Source: Gonium pectorale
Taxonomy: Eukaryota > Chlorophyta > Chlorophyceae > Chlamydomonadales > Volvocaceae
NCBI GenBank assembly: GCA_001584585.1
Contig: LSYV01000075.1
Span: 304,905 to 368,904 of the forward strand
Length of the DNA: 64,000 nt
Direction: 5' to 3'
The first letter of the stretch is position 1; each line of letters opens with the position of its first letter. Shown here piece by piece: positions 44,586 through 56,225 of the stretch. The notes under the pieces are model-generated. The model was not told the DNA's origin. It was given only the letters and a program-made list of their open reading frames with translations, and ran no database searches. A program made the translations under genes and the position numbers.

Positions 44586-47500
44586 ATGTCACAGCAAGGG
44601 TACATCGTAGTGTCGCGGGAGTACGAGGGGCACCTGCACGCTGGGCGCGAGGCGCAGCTCCAGGCGCTGAAGCTCAGCCACGACAACCTGGTCGCGTCGT
44701 TACGGGAACATCATGCCGAGGTGTGCTGCGCTGGGGGCCGGCTTGTTTGCCTGCGTGGCGTGACGTGAGGCGGTGGTGCCTCCGGGCCGACGCTGCCTTG
44801 AGACTGCCACACGCGAGCTGAAGACCACGAATGTGCCGCATGATAGCGTCACTGTCTTACCTTGCTTCCACCTCCGGCCTTCGCCGCCGCCTTAAGCTGT
44901 GCCTGATCACCACCGAGCCCCGTCGGCCCTTGCCCGGCATTTGACGTGAGCAGCCGGCCTGGCCAACAATCCCCCTGATAGGACGTGGCCAAGCGCGACC
45001 TTCAGCTGGCGGTGGCAAAGGAGCAGGGTAGCAAGCTGAAGCAGGAAATCCTGGCATGGCGGAAGAAAGCCGTGCTGTACAAGATGAAGCTGGCGAGCGC
45101 GGAGGAGAGCGCGCAGCTCACGCAGGCCAGCCTCAGCACCAGCGAGCGCATCGTGGCCGACCTGACCGAGGACCGTGAGGCGCTTCTACAATGCAACCGG
45201 GTGTTGCAGGAGCAGGTGCAGTCCCTGACGGCTCTTTGCCAAGGGCAGCACAGATCACGAGTCCAGCAGCAGGTACGGCCAATAGTTTAGGTCGTTAGAT
45301 GCGCCTCGTACCTCCTCACCATGCTCCTTACAATGCTGCTGTGTGTGTGGGCGCCAGCCCCCGCTCGCTCACAGCGGAATTTCGGCTTTGCCTCGCATAC
45401 CGGGTTTCCTGCCACAAGGACACATCCGAGCACCGTTGCACACAAATGCCAGTACAGTGAAACACACTCATGCAACAAGGCTTCTTCCCATCTCGCAGGG
45501 CGAGCTGGCTGCCACCAGCGCCGATGCCAAGGAGCTGCATTCGCAGCTCCTGGAGTCTCAGGAGCTGGCAGATCTGCTGTCGCAGCAGCTGGCGGACGAG
45601 CGCGCCTCCCTGGAGTCTGTCCGGAGCCAGGCGGAGGCCCTCAGAGCGCAGCTGGCCGCGGAGCAGTCCGACAAGCAGGCGCAGGCTGCTGCGGCGGCGG
45701 CCCTTCGGGTTGAGTGCAGTCAGCTGCGGGCCTCCTTGAAGGAGGAGCAGGAGGCGCGCGCTCACGCGGAGGCCCGGGCCAGCAAGCTGGGGAGCGACCT
45801 GCAGGTGCAGCGCGCGGAGCTGGAGGCCGCGGAGCAGCGCCTGACGCGTCACATGCAGGGCAGTGCTGAGCGCGATGAGCAGCTGACGCAGCAATACAAG
45901 GCGGCGGAGGATGCGGTTAAGCAGGAGCTCAGCCAGTGCATTGAGGACTTGAAGAAGCGACTGGCTAGTGCCAGGCGAGTGCTGGGTGGTTGCGTGGGTG
46001 AAGGCGTGGTTGGTGACGCAGGAGACGAGCACGGCAGTGCGTTGCCGTTGAAAACTCTGCGTACGGGCGCTTGCAAGAGGTTGTACATATTCTACGCTTT
46101 GCAAAAGGTGAACATTGCGTTGTTGAGAGCCCAACGCCTGATGTGTTCCGTGTGATCATGCAGGCGGGACGCGGACGACGAGCTGCAGAGGTTGGAGGCA
46201 AAGCTGAAGCGGGAGGCGACCCAGCGGGAGGCGGCTGAGGCGGAGTGTGCGCAGCAGAGCACTGTGAACGTGCAGCTGCGGCGTCAGGTGCGCTGCGGCA
46301 TTCGGAAAGACGGGCGAGCACTTCAGGCCGTTTGCTAACTGGATCAAGGTCTGAGCCTGGCAGCTCCCTTGCTGAACGCAGGTTGGCGAGAAAGAAGCCG
46401 ACCTTGAGCTGCTACGCGACAGGCTTGCTGGCATGGAACGCAAGGTGAATGGCTGTACGTCAAGCGAAGAATATATCGCAACCCGTGGGATCTGGGAGCT
46501 TCCTTTCACCGTGCACGGTTGCCATGCAGGCGACTGCGCGTGCAGCACAGCTGTCGGAGCTGGAGGCTGTCCTGGAGCGCAACACGCAACGGTTGAGCCA
46601 GCAGGTGACTAATAAGGACGCCCTCGTCACTGCGCTCCAGGAGCAGCTCGAGCAGGAGCGCCGGAAGGTGAGGGCCCCGCTGACGCTGCGCTGGTCTGCA
46701 TGGATAGCTTTTGTACGGTTGTGCACGGCGAGGAAACGCGTACGTGGTTCGACGACTGCGGCTCGTGCTCTTGGTGCCCACCGGCTGCAGTTGGGCCACA
46801 AGGAGGCGGAGCTGCGCGAGATGCAGGCGACCCATGCGCACCAATTCGAGCAGCTGCAGCGGCGGCTGACGGCGCATGAGGCGGCCTCACGCGAGCAGGA
46901 GGCGGCGCTTCGGCAGCAGCTGGAGGTTGCAAGGCTACAGGTGCGTGCCGGCGGTGCCAAAGAGCCGGGCTTGGGCCGATATCTATGTGCCGTTGCCGCA
47001 TGAGCATCTTCGGGTCGTCTCATTCCCTGAAGGCGCTGCCTCGCGTGCGGCTTATCACGGTCCGTACCGGGTACCCGCCGACGCGCACGCTGCTCACCCT
47101 GTCAACTTTGGGCCGATTCCTGGTCATTCTCGTTTCCGTTCAGCACAGCTCTTCGTCGCAAGACACTACACTCGGATTGCCGACGGTATTCTCGAATGTT
47201 TATCCAACGCTACACCGTGCTTTGCGCTGCACAGGCCGCCCAGTCCGGCTCTACGGAGGCGCAGACGCAGACCCGGCTGGTGGAGCTGCAGACGGCGCTG
47301 TCCACGCGGGAGGACCGGGTGCGGCAGCTGCAGGAGGGGCTGGCTGCAGAGGTGTCGCGCTGCAACGAGCGCATCCGGGAGCTGCAGAAGCGGCACACCG
47401 CAGAACTCGTGGAGTGGGAGTCCAAGACACGCCAGCTGCAGCAGCAGATCGGACATCTGGAGCACCAGCTCGCGGTCGTCCGGAGTCCCGCAGAGCCTCC

Positions 47501-49812
47501 CCGGCAGCAGGTACCACACATATGCTATGCTGCTCAGGTGCCCATCGATGGTTTCAATGCCCGTCGTACATGCACAGCAGGGTTTGCGAGATCGTACGCC
47601 GGCTGAGGGTCGGCAATTTCCTCCTGACGGTGAACTGTTGGGTGCTTGCGCCATTGCAACTTCCAGGCTCGTTCTGCTGCTGCCACGGTGGATAAGCTAA
47701 TGGGCAACCTGTTTGGGAGCGGCGCGGGAGGCGGTATGGGGACGGTCGACGAAGAGGACGATGATCGAGGTCCGTCGGCAGACCTCATCCTCAGCATGTA
47801 AGCAAGCAACAAGCCTCACGGGCGCCGGGGTATTCAGTTCATTGAGCACTAGCAATCTCCTGTCCGCATCCTGCCATGACTATATCCATGAAAGCAATGC
47901 TCGTACGAACTGGCTGGCCCATGCCTTGGCCCCAGGTCCCAAGGCATTGCCGGGTTGCAAGCCGGCCAGCAGCGCGGCGCCGCCGAACAGGCTGGCAACC
48001 AGGGCGCGGCCGGCACTTCCGGAGGCAGCAGTGGCGCACCTGCGCCTGACGGCGGCGCTGACGCACGGGGAAATGCCGGCAAGCGGGTACAGGAGCAACC
48101 GGAGGCCAAGGAGCGGCCAACCGGAAAGGGTGAGGTTGCCTACCGGGCTGTTAATCTGTTGGGGTTAAAGGATTCCTTTACGTTAATGTCTTTCCGTGTT
48201 AATTATGGCATGTAGGCCGTGGCCGCAAAGCTGTCAAGGCTGGCGAAGGGAGCCGGGCGACGGCAGCTGCAGCTGACGACCAGCAGGCCTCGCAGGACGG
48301 GGCCGACCCTCCGCCATCTGGAAAGGAGGAGCAGGCGGATGGCGAGGTACGTGTGATGGGTTCAAAGCGTTGGTCGCTTCTTCACACCAGCACGGGCTCA
48401 GAGGCCCGTGCTGGTGTAAATGAGTTTTTGCGCAGAACGCATGGTTGTCTCACAGCAGTCCTTTTTCGGTTGTTCTGCAGGGCGTGCCACAAGGGCCTGC
48501 TGTGGGGGGGCGAGCAGCCGGCCGACGGCGAGCTGCGCAGTCCGGACAGGCTCGGGCAAAGGCCATGGCTGCCGCCCTGGCCTCCGACTCGGACGCCGAG
48601 CCGCAGCAGGACGAAACGCCTGGCTTCGAGCTCAAGTCCCAGAGGGCGCGAAGAGGTGCTGCCCGAGGAGCTCAGGCCGCGGACGCGGCGCCAGCAGTTG
48701 CGCCGGCAGCCAGCGGGGCAGACGCGGCGGGGCCGTCGGGCACAGCGGAGCCAGCTCAGGCGGCACAGCAGCAGGGCGCAGGGAAGGGGCGGAATAAGGC
48801 GGGGAAGGGAGCCAAGGCAGGGCAAGGGCAGGACGCCGCGCAGCCCGCATCCCTGCAACCAACCGGCGTCTCTTCTGATGCGGCCGACGGTGCAGCGGGC
48901 AAGGGAGCACATGACGCGCGGGCGATGCCGCCTCCCAAGCTGCCGCCGCCCAGGCAGCGCGGGGCAGCAGCCGCGGACGCCGACGCGACGGAGGCAGCCG
49001 CGGACGACACTGACGTGCTCATGGTGCCAGCCACCCAGGACGCTGACCTCATGGCGTCCCAGCCGCCCACGCAGCAGCACATGTCGCAACCCGCGACTCT
49101 CCCGCAGCCGCCCCTCCAAGGACCCACGGGTCGGGCTGCGGCGGCACCCGCCAGCACCTCCCAGCAGCTGCCAGCAAACAGCTCGATGAGCATTTTCAGC
49201 CAGAGCTTCCGGCAGTATGAGCCCCTCATGGCAAAGAACCCGCTGGCAGCACTCAACCCAAGGTGGGAGGCTGCGAATGCCTTTGCCGCATTCCGCCGTT
49301 TCATTGGCGCAGCGTAACGTGGAGGATCTGTCTCTGCGTCCACGAGAATCAATCACGATGCTGAACCATGCCCTGATCGCTTTTGTTCAACTGTTGCTGT
49401 AGGGTGGTCGAGCAAGCCAAGAACCGCATGCGGCTTATACCCTACGCAGCCCTGCAGCAGACGAAATCCATGGCCAAGTTGGTGCCTCCCAGGTGAGAAG
49501 CATGTCAAGCCGATTAGGGTTGACGTCCGTCCATGCTCGCACCTGCCCTGAGCTTGAGCACGTGGGTTGCTCTAGCCGTCCGGGTTGCGGCTTCAAATTA
49601 TTCACTGTGCAAACCTGCTTTCTGCCCACCCCCATAGTATGCTCAAGGGGCAGGCGGCGGCGCAGCAGGCGGCAGCAAAGCGGCCGCTGCCGCAGCTCAC
49701 GCAGGGCCAGCTTGCGGCTGCCGGCCCCAGCGTCGTACCCGGAGACGTGATGCCGCCCGATATGTTGCTGCGGAGCCTTCAGCAGCCGCCCAGCAAGGTC
49801 GCAAAGCGCTGA
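44586..49812 (+). CDS. Long coiled-coil protein with Ala/Gln/Pro-rich C-terminal region
   Basis: Fourteen exons with consistent phases give 1068 residues: 44586-44720, 44982-45272, 45499-45974, 46164-46287, 46382-46444, 46530-46667, 46791-46940, 47235-47510, 47667-47797, 47936-48129, 48216-48346, 48481-49313, 49403-49492 and 49638-49812. Residues from about 40 to 550 are almost continuous coiled coil (Leu heptads rich in Gln, Glu, Arg and Ala). An acidic patch follows (TVDEEDDDRGPSADL), then a disordered Gly/Ala/Gln region. The end has a better conserved-looking piece, IFSQSFRQYEPLMAKNPLAA, then NRMRLIPYAALQQTKSMAKL. Not matched to a named family; golgin, basal-body or nucleoporin-anchor roles are possible but unsupported. 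The intron after 45974 has a GC-AG boundary (CCAG|GCGAGT). Its 3' end converges with the thioredoxin gene; TGTAA occurs at 50316-50320. Confidence 0.85.
48384..48417. repeat. 14-bp perfect hairpin in an intron
   Basis: ACACCAGCACGGGC and GCCCGTGCTGGTGT are exact reverse complements separated by 6 bases, in the intron between the exons ending at 48346 and starting at 48481. Confidence 0.85.
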
Positions 49813-50349
49813 CCAGAGCAGAGCAGTCTGCTCTGGCGCTGATCGCCCTCGTTGACGGCAGCGCACGATGGTAACGCATTGTGGGCTGCGTCATCACGCT
49901 GACTGCATGGATGCCTTAAAGAGACAAGGAAACTTACACATTATAACATGTACACGCTGAACCACACCGTGGTTTCAATCCAAGCGTGTTCAATTGCCTC
50001 TGGCAAGACTGCCACGACACCCAACACCCAACTGTTTGGACTTCACGTTTCAGATGCTTGTGTACATACATGTTTGGACGAGTGCGTAGAGGCGGTGGCA
50101 AGGCAATCTTGTCGCAATTCTGCCTTTGGCGACCGGCTCGGGAGCATCGGATGGGGCCGGCGCACGAGCCCTCCCGCCAGGCCCCTCGCTGCAGTGGCTC
50201 ATCGGCGCGCAGCGTATCGGCAATGGCCGCGGGGTTCCAAATCAAAGCGCGCACGTGGCAGACAGCCACAGCCTGTTAGTCCACTCCAAATCATGCGCAT
50301 GCGCCCCGCTCCGCGTGTAAGAAACAAAGAAGCCGGTCCACGTGGTCAC

Positions 50350-50354
50350 TTACA
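50350..50354 (-). terminator. Putative TGTAA poly(A) signal of the thioredoxin gene
   Basis: TTACA on the plus strand, 180 bases downstream of the thioredoxin stop on the minus strand. Confidence 0.5.
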
Positions 50355-50533
50355 TTCCATTGTCGCTAGATTCTGCGCTAGCTAGAATCTGCAACTGAAT
50401 GGCGAAGTGATGGCCGTACGGAACCGTTCACCAACGTACACTGCACTGCAGTACCCGACCTGTGGTTGTCCCAACGCCAGCCACATTCCGCGTTTCCGCC
50501 ACCTGCCCAATGTCGCGCACGCCAACTTTGGCC

Positions 50534-51452
50534 TCAGTCGCTGTGCAGCCAGAGGTGGTCCGCCAGGCGCTGCGGCTCCTTGCCTAGCACCCGGTCTACC
50601 ACCCTCCCGTTGCGGTAGAAGTGGAAGGTGGGGCTATACTTGACGCCCTGGTGGTGGGCGGCATGCACCGTATCGGTGAACGGTTATGCAGTTGTAGCGA
50701 TTGCAGGCTTTGCACAAGAATGGGTACCGCGTATGCAGCCGTGTAGCCCGTACTGGCTAGATGGCATGGGATGCTTTTATGGGGGCAACATAGATGCTTT
50801 ATGTGTGGGATGCGTTTGCGGGGGCAACATAGATGCCCGCATGGGCCTGACTCAGATGCCAGGTGCACACTCTAACCGTATTGGGGCCTCCAGGGCAGGC
50901 CTATTTAACCTGGTGATTGCGGTCCTCACCTTGACGGCGTCCTTGAGCGTGTCCACCTGGGCCACTGCGAACTTCAGCTGCGTGTGCTGCACATCGGAGC
51001 GTGCGCATGGGGTGAGCGGCATTGCAATGCAGTCGTCCACAGCCGCCACGCGTTGCTCAGGAGCCCTCACCTCCTTGCTCAGTTTATACCACGTAGGAAA
51101 GAACTCGGCACATTTCGTGCACCTGCACAAATGATGAGTTATCAAAACACTACAGCCCTGCACGGGATAGTGCTGCGACCAGCTTACCATGAGGCACCAA
51201 ATTGCACGACGGCCTGCGAGGTACAGGTTTGCGGCACGCCATCAGCATCCTCAGCATGCCTTGAAGTCACTGCAGGAAGGAAGGACCGCGAAAGCGCCAC
51301 ATTGCCTTACTCACGGTATGCGCCTTGTGCTCGGTCAGGTAGTCATAAAACTCCTTGTCCGTCCGGAGCCCCGCCATGTGGCTAGCAATCATGGACGGCT
51401 TGTCCTTTGGTTGAGGCTGCACGGACAGCACCGCGACGGATTCCAGAGCCAT
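50534..51452 (-). CDS. Thioredoxin-like protein with CTKC active site
   Basis: Five minus-strand exons with matching phases: 51315-51452, 51188-51213, 51071-51122, 50930-50986 and 50534-50647. They give 128 residues from the ATG at 51450-51452. The thioredoxin fold is clear: VVQFGASWCTKCAEFFPTW (strand, active site and helix, residues about 48-66; the active-site cysteines are near 56 and 59), KFAVAQVDTLKDAV, and the cis-proline region YSPTFHFYRNGRVVDRVLG (Pro near 97). The classical WCGPC is WCTKC here, so redox potential or partners may differ. Active-site residues are split by an intron inside the Trp codon. No signal or transit peptide is obvious, suggesting a cytosolic protein. The frame upstream of the chosen ATG stays open, so the start is uncertain. 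Confidence 0.85.
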
Positions 51453-52015
51453 ATACAAAATAAAGAGTATGTATTCAGCAAATGCCACAACACAGGTGCG
51501 TAGGGGGCCAGTGGGCTGGTGCCCAACAGGAGGTAGCCTTCTACCGGCCCGTGGGACACTATATCTCAAAATATGTGCCGTTGCATGCTGCTTTGAAGAA
51601 ATCAACAAAGGAGTCTCCGCGATACCTGCTTGACCACACCGTCAGCGTCCATGGGGCTTGCGGGCGGCTGCAGCGGCCGCGACGGCCAACTAAATGGCAG
51701 GCTACCAGCCATACAGCTATTGTGTCAGTGCTGCTGTCACCGATTATCACATGTCTGGCAAGGCAAAGCGTCAAGTTTGAGGTGTTGACAGATGCATATG
51801 TCCCGGTGTCATCAGAGATGTAATCCACAACGGCAGCAACAACAAAGTGCGCTCCAAGAGCGGCCATACACGTCGCGTACTACAACCGCCATAACCTCCG
51901 GCCTCTGGGTTTTCTGCTACGCATAGGTGTATTGAGTAAGTAGCGCAAATCTCAACCTTGTTACCGATCTTGCTGTGCCCAAACCGCTCGGAGCACGGCG
52001 CACGGACGACTGACG
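51453..52015. other. Divergent region between thioredoxin and SPRY genes
   Basis: Holds the upstream regions of both genes. A minus frame at 51559-51867 begins MAALGAHFVVAAVVDYISDD and could be an upstream exon of the thioredoxin gene or chance; no junction to the next exon could be fixed. Confidence 0.35.
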
Positions 52016-52498
52016 ATGCTGAAGTTCCTCAACCGAACAAATGCGCCAGGCGTCACGCTCAGCAGCCGCCCAAATGGAGGGCAGATACGGATTAGCCGTG
52101 ATCTACCTGGACCACTGACTCTGGCAACGGAGGCGCCACTCCATGGCCCGGGGAAACGTGCCTTCGAGGTGGCCATGCCCAAGAAGGGCGTCCGAACCGC
52201 TGTGGGGTTCCTGGAGAACCCCAAGAGCCTGGAGTACATGACCCCCGACTACCTGCGGGGCGGATATGTGTCGTACGGCGGTGCTGGCTTCATCTATCCG
52301 GCCAAGCAGATGTCGCGAGCGACGTACGGCGAGGGGGACAGGATCAAATGTGAGCTCTGCTTTGACAGCAAACGCGTGACGTTCTGGGTGAACGGCACAG
52401 AGGCGGGTAGCGCGCCGTGGCGTGGGTCCGCAGAGGCATATCCAGCCATCTCGGTATTCCCCGGGGACCTCACATGCGACGTGAAGTTTCTTGGATAG
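52016..52498 (+). CDS. Small SPRY-domain protein
   Basis: A single uninterrupted exon of 160 codons plus stop. The central and C-terminal parts have the SPRY/B30.2 pattern: MPKKGVRTAVGFLEN, then GGYVSYGGAGFIYPAK, then GDRIKCELCFDSKRVTFWVN (the hallmark segment where a beta-strand runs from Gly-Asp to the Val-Asn-Gly turn), and YPAISVFPGD near the end. SPRY domains bind protein partners and have no catalytic activity. Nothing else is fused to it (no RING, RanBP or kinase domain), so the partner is unknown. Lack of introns is unusual beside its neighbours and may indicate a retrocopy or a recent acquisition. Confidence 0.8.
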   Translation: MLKFLNRTNAPGVTLSSRPNGGQIRISRDLPGPLTLATEAPLHGPGKRAFEVAMPKKGVRTAVGFLENPKSLEYMTPDYLRGGYVSYGGAGFIYPAKQMSRATYGEGDRIKCELCFDSKRVTFWVNGTEAGSAPWRGSAEAYPAISVFPGDLTCDVKFLG

Positions 52499-54172
52499 GA
52501 TGCGACTACCGATCGGGGCAGCGCGCAACCACTGATCACCGAGCATGCACACGGCTTACATGGCCTTTCGGGAGACAGAGTGCTCTACGCAGGATGACTG
52601 GGATTGAATGTGGGCAAGCGGCGAGGTGCATGGGTCCTTGCTGCTGGAGGCCAGAGCCGCAGGACAGCTGGCGGCGTTTGGTTGCTTGTTTTTTCTTGGG
52701 GGGGGCATAGGTGTGCCACGCGTGGCTCCGTGTCTCATCCGGCTTGGCGTTTGGCAACTGAGTGGCACTGCGAAAGTCGTTGCATGCACGTGCGTTTCGC
52801 CATGGCCTCACACATTTGGCGCTGTATGCATAGGAAGGAGGCGACTGACCCAAGCCGCTGAGCTACGTGTTTACGCGCGGCATACGTACTATGACGCAGG
52901 AGGTTTGAGAAGATACGTGCGGACAGTTTCACAATCCCTTTTTCGGCGATGGTTGACCGTGGATGTGTGCCGCATGGTTGGGCGCATACATCCCTGCCTA
53001 TGTTGCGGACCTGAAGGGCACCGTGCCATGCCCTCGCGGATAGCTGAGCTGCTGGCTACCGCACTACGTCTGGGGATTTGGTGTCAGGTGGCGTAGTCAA
53101 TGCGCGCTTGCCTCTGTCATTGGTTCACGTGTATGAGTTGATGCCACAGTGAGGGATGCAGGACCCAACGGATGCACCGGTGCACGGCACCAGTGTACGG
53201 CACCAGTGTACGGCCATCGCGGCTCTCGGGTATCGTGGCCTGCAATGCGAGTCAGTCGCACTTGTTGCAAAGGCGCACGTCTGTGACCCAGTCAGCACCG
53301 CTCGCCGCAACTCTCAACGCACGGATGTTGCCGCGCGACTGGCGCCAATCTCAACATCAAGGCACCATGGCGCAAAGGTGCAATAAAGGTGCAATCCGCA
53401 ACATGGCATATTACTTCGCAGCTGTAGCTCCCCGCGCTTCCTGAAACACCACACACACAGACACCATCACGATACGATGACACCGTTCACATGCGGGATC
53501 GCACGGCCACAGGCCGCCTTGCTCCGGAGTTTTCCTAACGGATGGGTACGGTAAAGGTGTAAGGAGTGTGAATCAAGACAGTTCACTTCCCCTGCGCAGG
53601 TGTATAAACGCCATACGGTGTGCCGTACGACATACGTGCACAGTGCGCGAGTTGGTGACTTTGGCGCTGTTGCTGAGGTTGTCCGGCTCCCCGGCTCCAC
53701 GCAGATAATGGCAATGACGAGCCCAGTCGATGCCCCGAGGGCGAACGCGGCAGGAGGCAGAGGCGGTCGCAAACAGTGTGGGACACACCATGGCTGACGC
53801 TAGCCTACGTACGGCATCCGTGCGTTGCACACTCTGCAGGGTCTCGAACATCATGCCCTTCACTGCTGAGGTGGTGGCCTTACCTCGCTCACAAAGAGTG
53901 GCCTCCTGAGCCAAACAACAGCGCCTGACACGCGCTCTAGCCTCTTTGCTGCCGACACACAGGTGAAGCTTTCCCGGTGCTTGTAGGTGAGACAACGGTG
54001 GTCAGCGGGGTGAGACAACGGTGGTAGGGGGGCTGGGTGGGCCGGGAGCCGGGAGACATGCGCTGCACGTGGATCAGACTAGGCGCATCCCAGCACGGCA
54101 TTGCAGAGGGTCACTCCAGAGAGAATTCTGGGCCGCACCGGGGGCTACGGTGGTGGTCGCCGCCGTACTTAC
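52499..54172. other. Gene-poor stretch
   Basis: No supported gene. Short direct repeats occur at about 53180-53215 (two CGGCACCAGTGTA units) and at about 53987-54024 (GTGAGACAACGGTGG twice). Frames on both strands are short and lack motifs. Confidence 0.4.
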
Positions 54173-54520
54173 ATGCAGGGACATCACCCCTTTGAGTACC
54201 TCTGGAGCTGGGTCCTACAACACCACCATCACTTTCGCGCTTACGCTCGTCGTATGCGTCGTTTCACACAGGGGAAGCTCCAGGGTGGCCCTTACATCCG
54301 AAACCCAACAGCTTCCAACTGCCCGACCCTCAACGGGCGGTTCACTGTGTCGGTTGACACGATTAGGCATCAAAACATAGGCCGGAGGAAGGGCTTCTTG
54401 AACAAAACCCAGCTCCTGAGAAGGGCTCCATTTATGGAGCGGACAAAAGATGCCCACCCGGCGGAGGGCGTACCCAAACGCAAGGCCAAACGGAAGATAG
54501 CCAGGCTGCGCCTTCATTGA
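54173..54520 (+). CDS. Hypothetical basic protein, weakly supported
   Basis: An open frame of 115 codons from the ATG at 54173. It starts MQGHHPFEYLWSWVLQHHHH and is very rich in His, Arg and Lys, ending with a run of basic residues (RKAKRKIARLRLH). No family, targeting signal or splice sites are recognised. It may be chance in a gene-poor region; the alternative frames are shorter and interrupted. Confidence 0.25.
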   Translation: MQGHHPFEYLWSWVLQHHHHFRAYARRMRRFTQGKLQGGPYIRNPTASNCPTLNGRFTVSVDTIRHQNIGRRKGFLNKTQLLRRAPFMERTKDAHPAEGVPKRKAKRKIARLRLH

Positions 54521-55712
54521 AGGTTGACAGAGGAGTCAAACACAAACCGTAAAGCGCGCGAAGAGCAGTATGGCCGCCCAGTAATGGTAATGTCCTCCTT
54601 TTGGGCACACATCCCGGGAACCCGCCACGCGTATCCTCCGCTGCGTCAGGCGTGCGCGCGTGAACTCGCCGGTGCCTGAGCGCGCCCTGTCCTCAGTGCC
54701 GCTAGCAATCACAGCCACGTTTTGCATAGTCCATGTGCGCTGTATCGCCCAGCACAGCGCCGTACCTCACTGCAGCTGCTCGGATGCTCCGACCCGTAGG
54801 GGCCCTTACAAACCTCGCTCCCCATCGAAACGTGTTTTCCCCCAACTTAGGGTGCAAACCGCCTCAAGCCTAGGCGGTCCGTGCTCCTTGCCTAATGCAC
54901 CTGGCGCCCGCAAAATAGAAACCAGAAACGGGGAAGGCAGCCTCTCCGGACATACACACCCTCCCCCGCCCTGATGTTTNNNNNNNNNNNNNNNNNNNNG
55001 ATCGTGTCGCACATTACAGGGCTGCGGAGTGGCCATGGCGCCAGGCAGCCCCGCAACAGGACCGGCGGCGCCCGGAAGCTCGCTGCGCAGGCATGGGCCG
55101 CTTGATGGGGATTGGCATGCCGATGTCACCCCTCGCAATGCACAAGTCCACTCCAACGTTGAGGCCTGTGGCGGTGGGAACCAGTGGCGGTAGCGAAGTG
55201 CCCCACCCCCGCATGCGCGTGTCTGCACCCTGCACTCCATGGACCTGGCACCCCCCCCCGTTGCATTTCACGATGAGGTGGTGTTCGCACCCAAAGCCCG
55301 TTTCTGCAGCCTGTGACACCAGATCCACGGGGAGTCCTGCACGCAGAAGGTGGACTCATGCCCGATGGTCTGCTCAGTCAGCCTACGGACAAAGTGCCCC
55401 CAAACTCGTCACACGCACCCAACAGAGGCACTCGCCCCACCGCAGCCTCGCGGTCTGCAACGTCGCCTTCCAGCAATGGTACTGCAGCCGGCATGCGCGT
55501 GTCGCGTCGTACAAAGATAACCCATAACCCACGACGTGTTCAACACGTGAGGACGCAGCGCGCTCTACCTACTAGGCAGCATGCCCCCTGTGCCGGCGGA
55601 CCGGAGGCGACGACCGGAACGTGATAATCCTCAAAGAAGCGGGGGGCGGGGGGCGTGAGGGGGCAAGCAATGCTAGACCCAGGTATATCGTGCCGCTGCC
55701 ACCTGACGCTCG
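54521..55712. other. Gene-poor stretch with assembly gap
   Basis: A minus-strand frame at about 55014-55360 (LIVKCNGGGCQVHGVQGADT) is open for ~110 codons with balanced composition but has no recognised family. The words ACCAGAAACGGGGAAGGC recur near 54920 and 56557. Otherwise nothing supported. Confidence 0.35.
54980..54999. other. Assembly gap (20 N)
   Basis: A run of exactly 20 N. The true length of the gap is unknown. Confidence 1.
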
Positions 55713-56225
55713 TCACCGACGTCGGCGCTGCGCGGCCTGGCGGCGCATCTTCCTTGCCATAGCAGCAACAATGTTCTTCGACCGCCGACTACGGCGCACC
55801 GGTTTTAACGCCGAAACCGCCTCTCTGACTGCTTCCATGATGTTGCCGGTGGCCGTCGCCAACAAGTTTCTGCCAAAGTCTTCACTCGCCAAGGCAAAGT
55901 TCCGGCTGGCCAAAAGAAGGTTCTTGCTGGCCTCAGCCAAGGCCCTGGAAGAGGCCTCGGAAAAGGCGTTGGAGGGGGGCTCGCGTTCCTCACGTTCCGG
56001 CACGCGTTCCGGCCTCAAGTTCTGGGCCGTCTCGGTGCGGGCAGCCCTCAACTTCTGCGTAGTTTCGCGGCAGACGCCGATGATGTACAGGGCGATGACA
56101 ATGAACGCCAGCGTCCACGCGATGATGGCGACCAAAAAAACGACATGTGTCGCGGTAATATCGTCCGCGAGGCGAAGGGCGAGCTTGTGCCAAAACGTTT
56201 TGGGCAAAACTGGAGTTGGGTCCAT
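55713..56225 (-). CDS. Small single-span membrane protein with EASxxFGRNLLATAT motif
   Basis: One open exon of 170 codons plus stop. A strong hydrophobic segment (about residues 27-51, HVVFLVAIIAWTLAFIVIAL) is followed by an Arg/Glu-rich linker, then an Ala/Ser-rich helical repeat (ALAEASKNLLLASRNFALAS, then EDFGRNLLATATGNIMEAV), and a strongly basic tail ending in RRRR. The protein belongs to no family I can name. The segment FGRNLLATATGNI is closely matched by FGRNLFATATSNL in the protein at 58823-59158, so the two are paralogues. A positive tail after the single span suggests an N-out or signal-anchor topology, which is inference only. Confidence 0.6.
   Translation of the reverse strand: MDPTPVLPKTFWHKLALRLADDITATHVVFLVAIIAWTLAFIVIALYIIGVCRETTQKLRAARTETAQNLRPERVPEREEREPPSNAFSEASSRALAEASKNLLLASRNFALASEDFGRNLLATATGNIMEAVREAVSALKPVRRSRRSKNIVAAMARKMRRQAAQRRRR

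Noticed and set aside
53467..53995. Minus-strand frames with MSHLQAPGKLHLCVG-like starts
   Set aside because: No conserved motif or splice structure; several overlapping frames of similar length; region otherwise empty.
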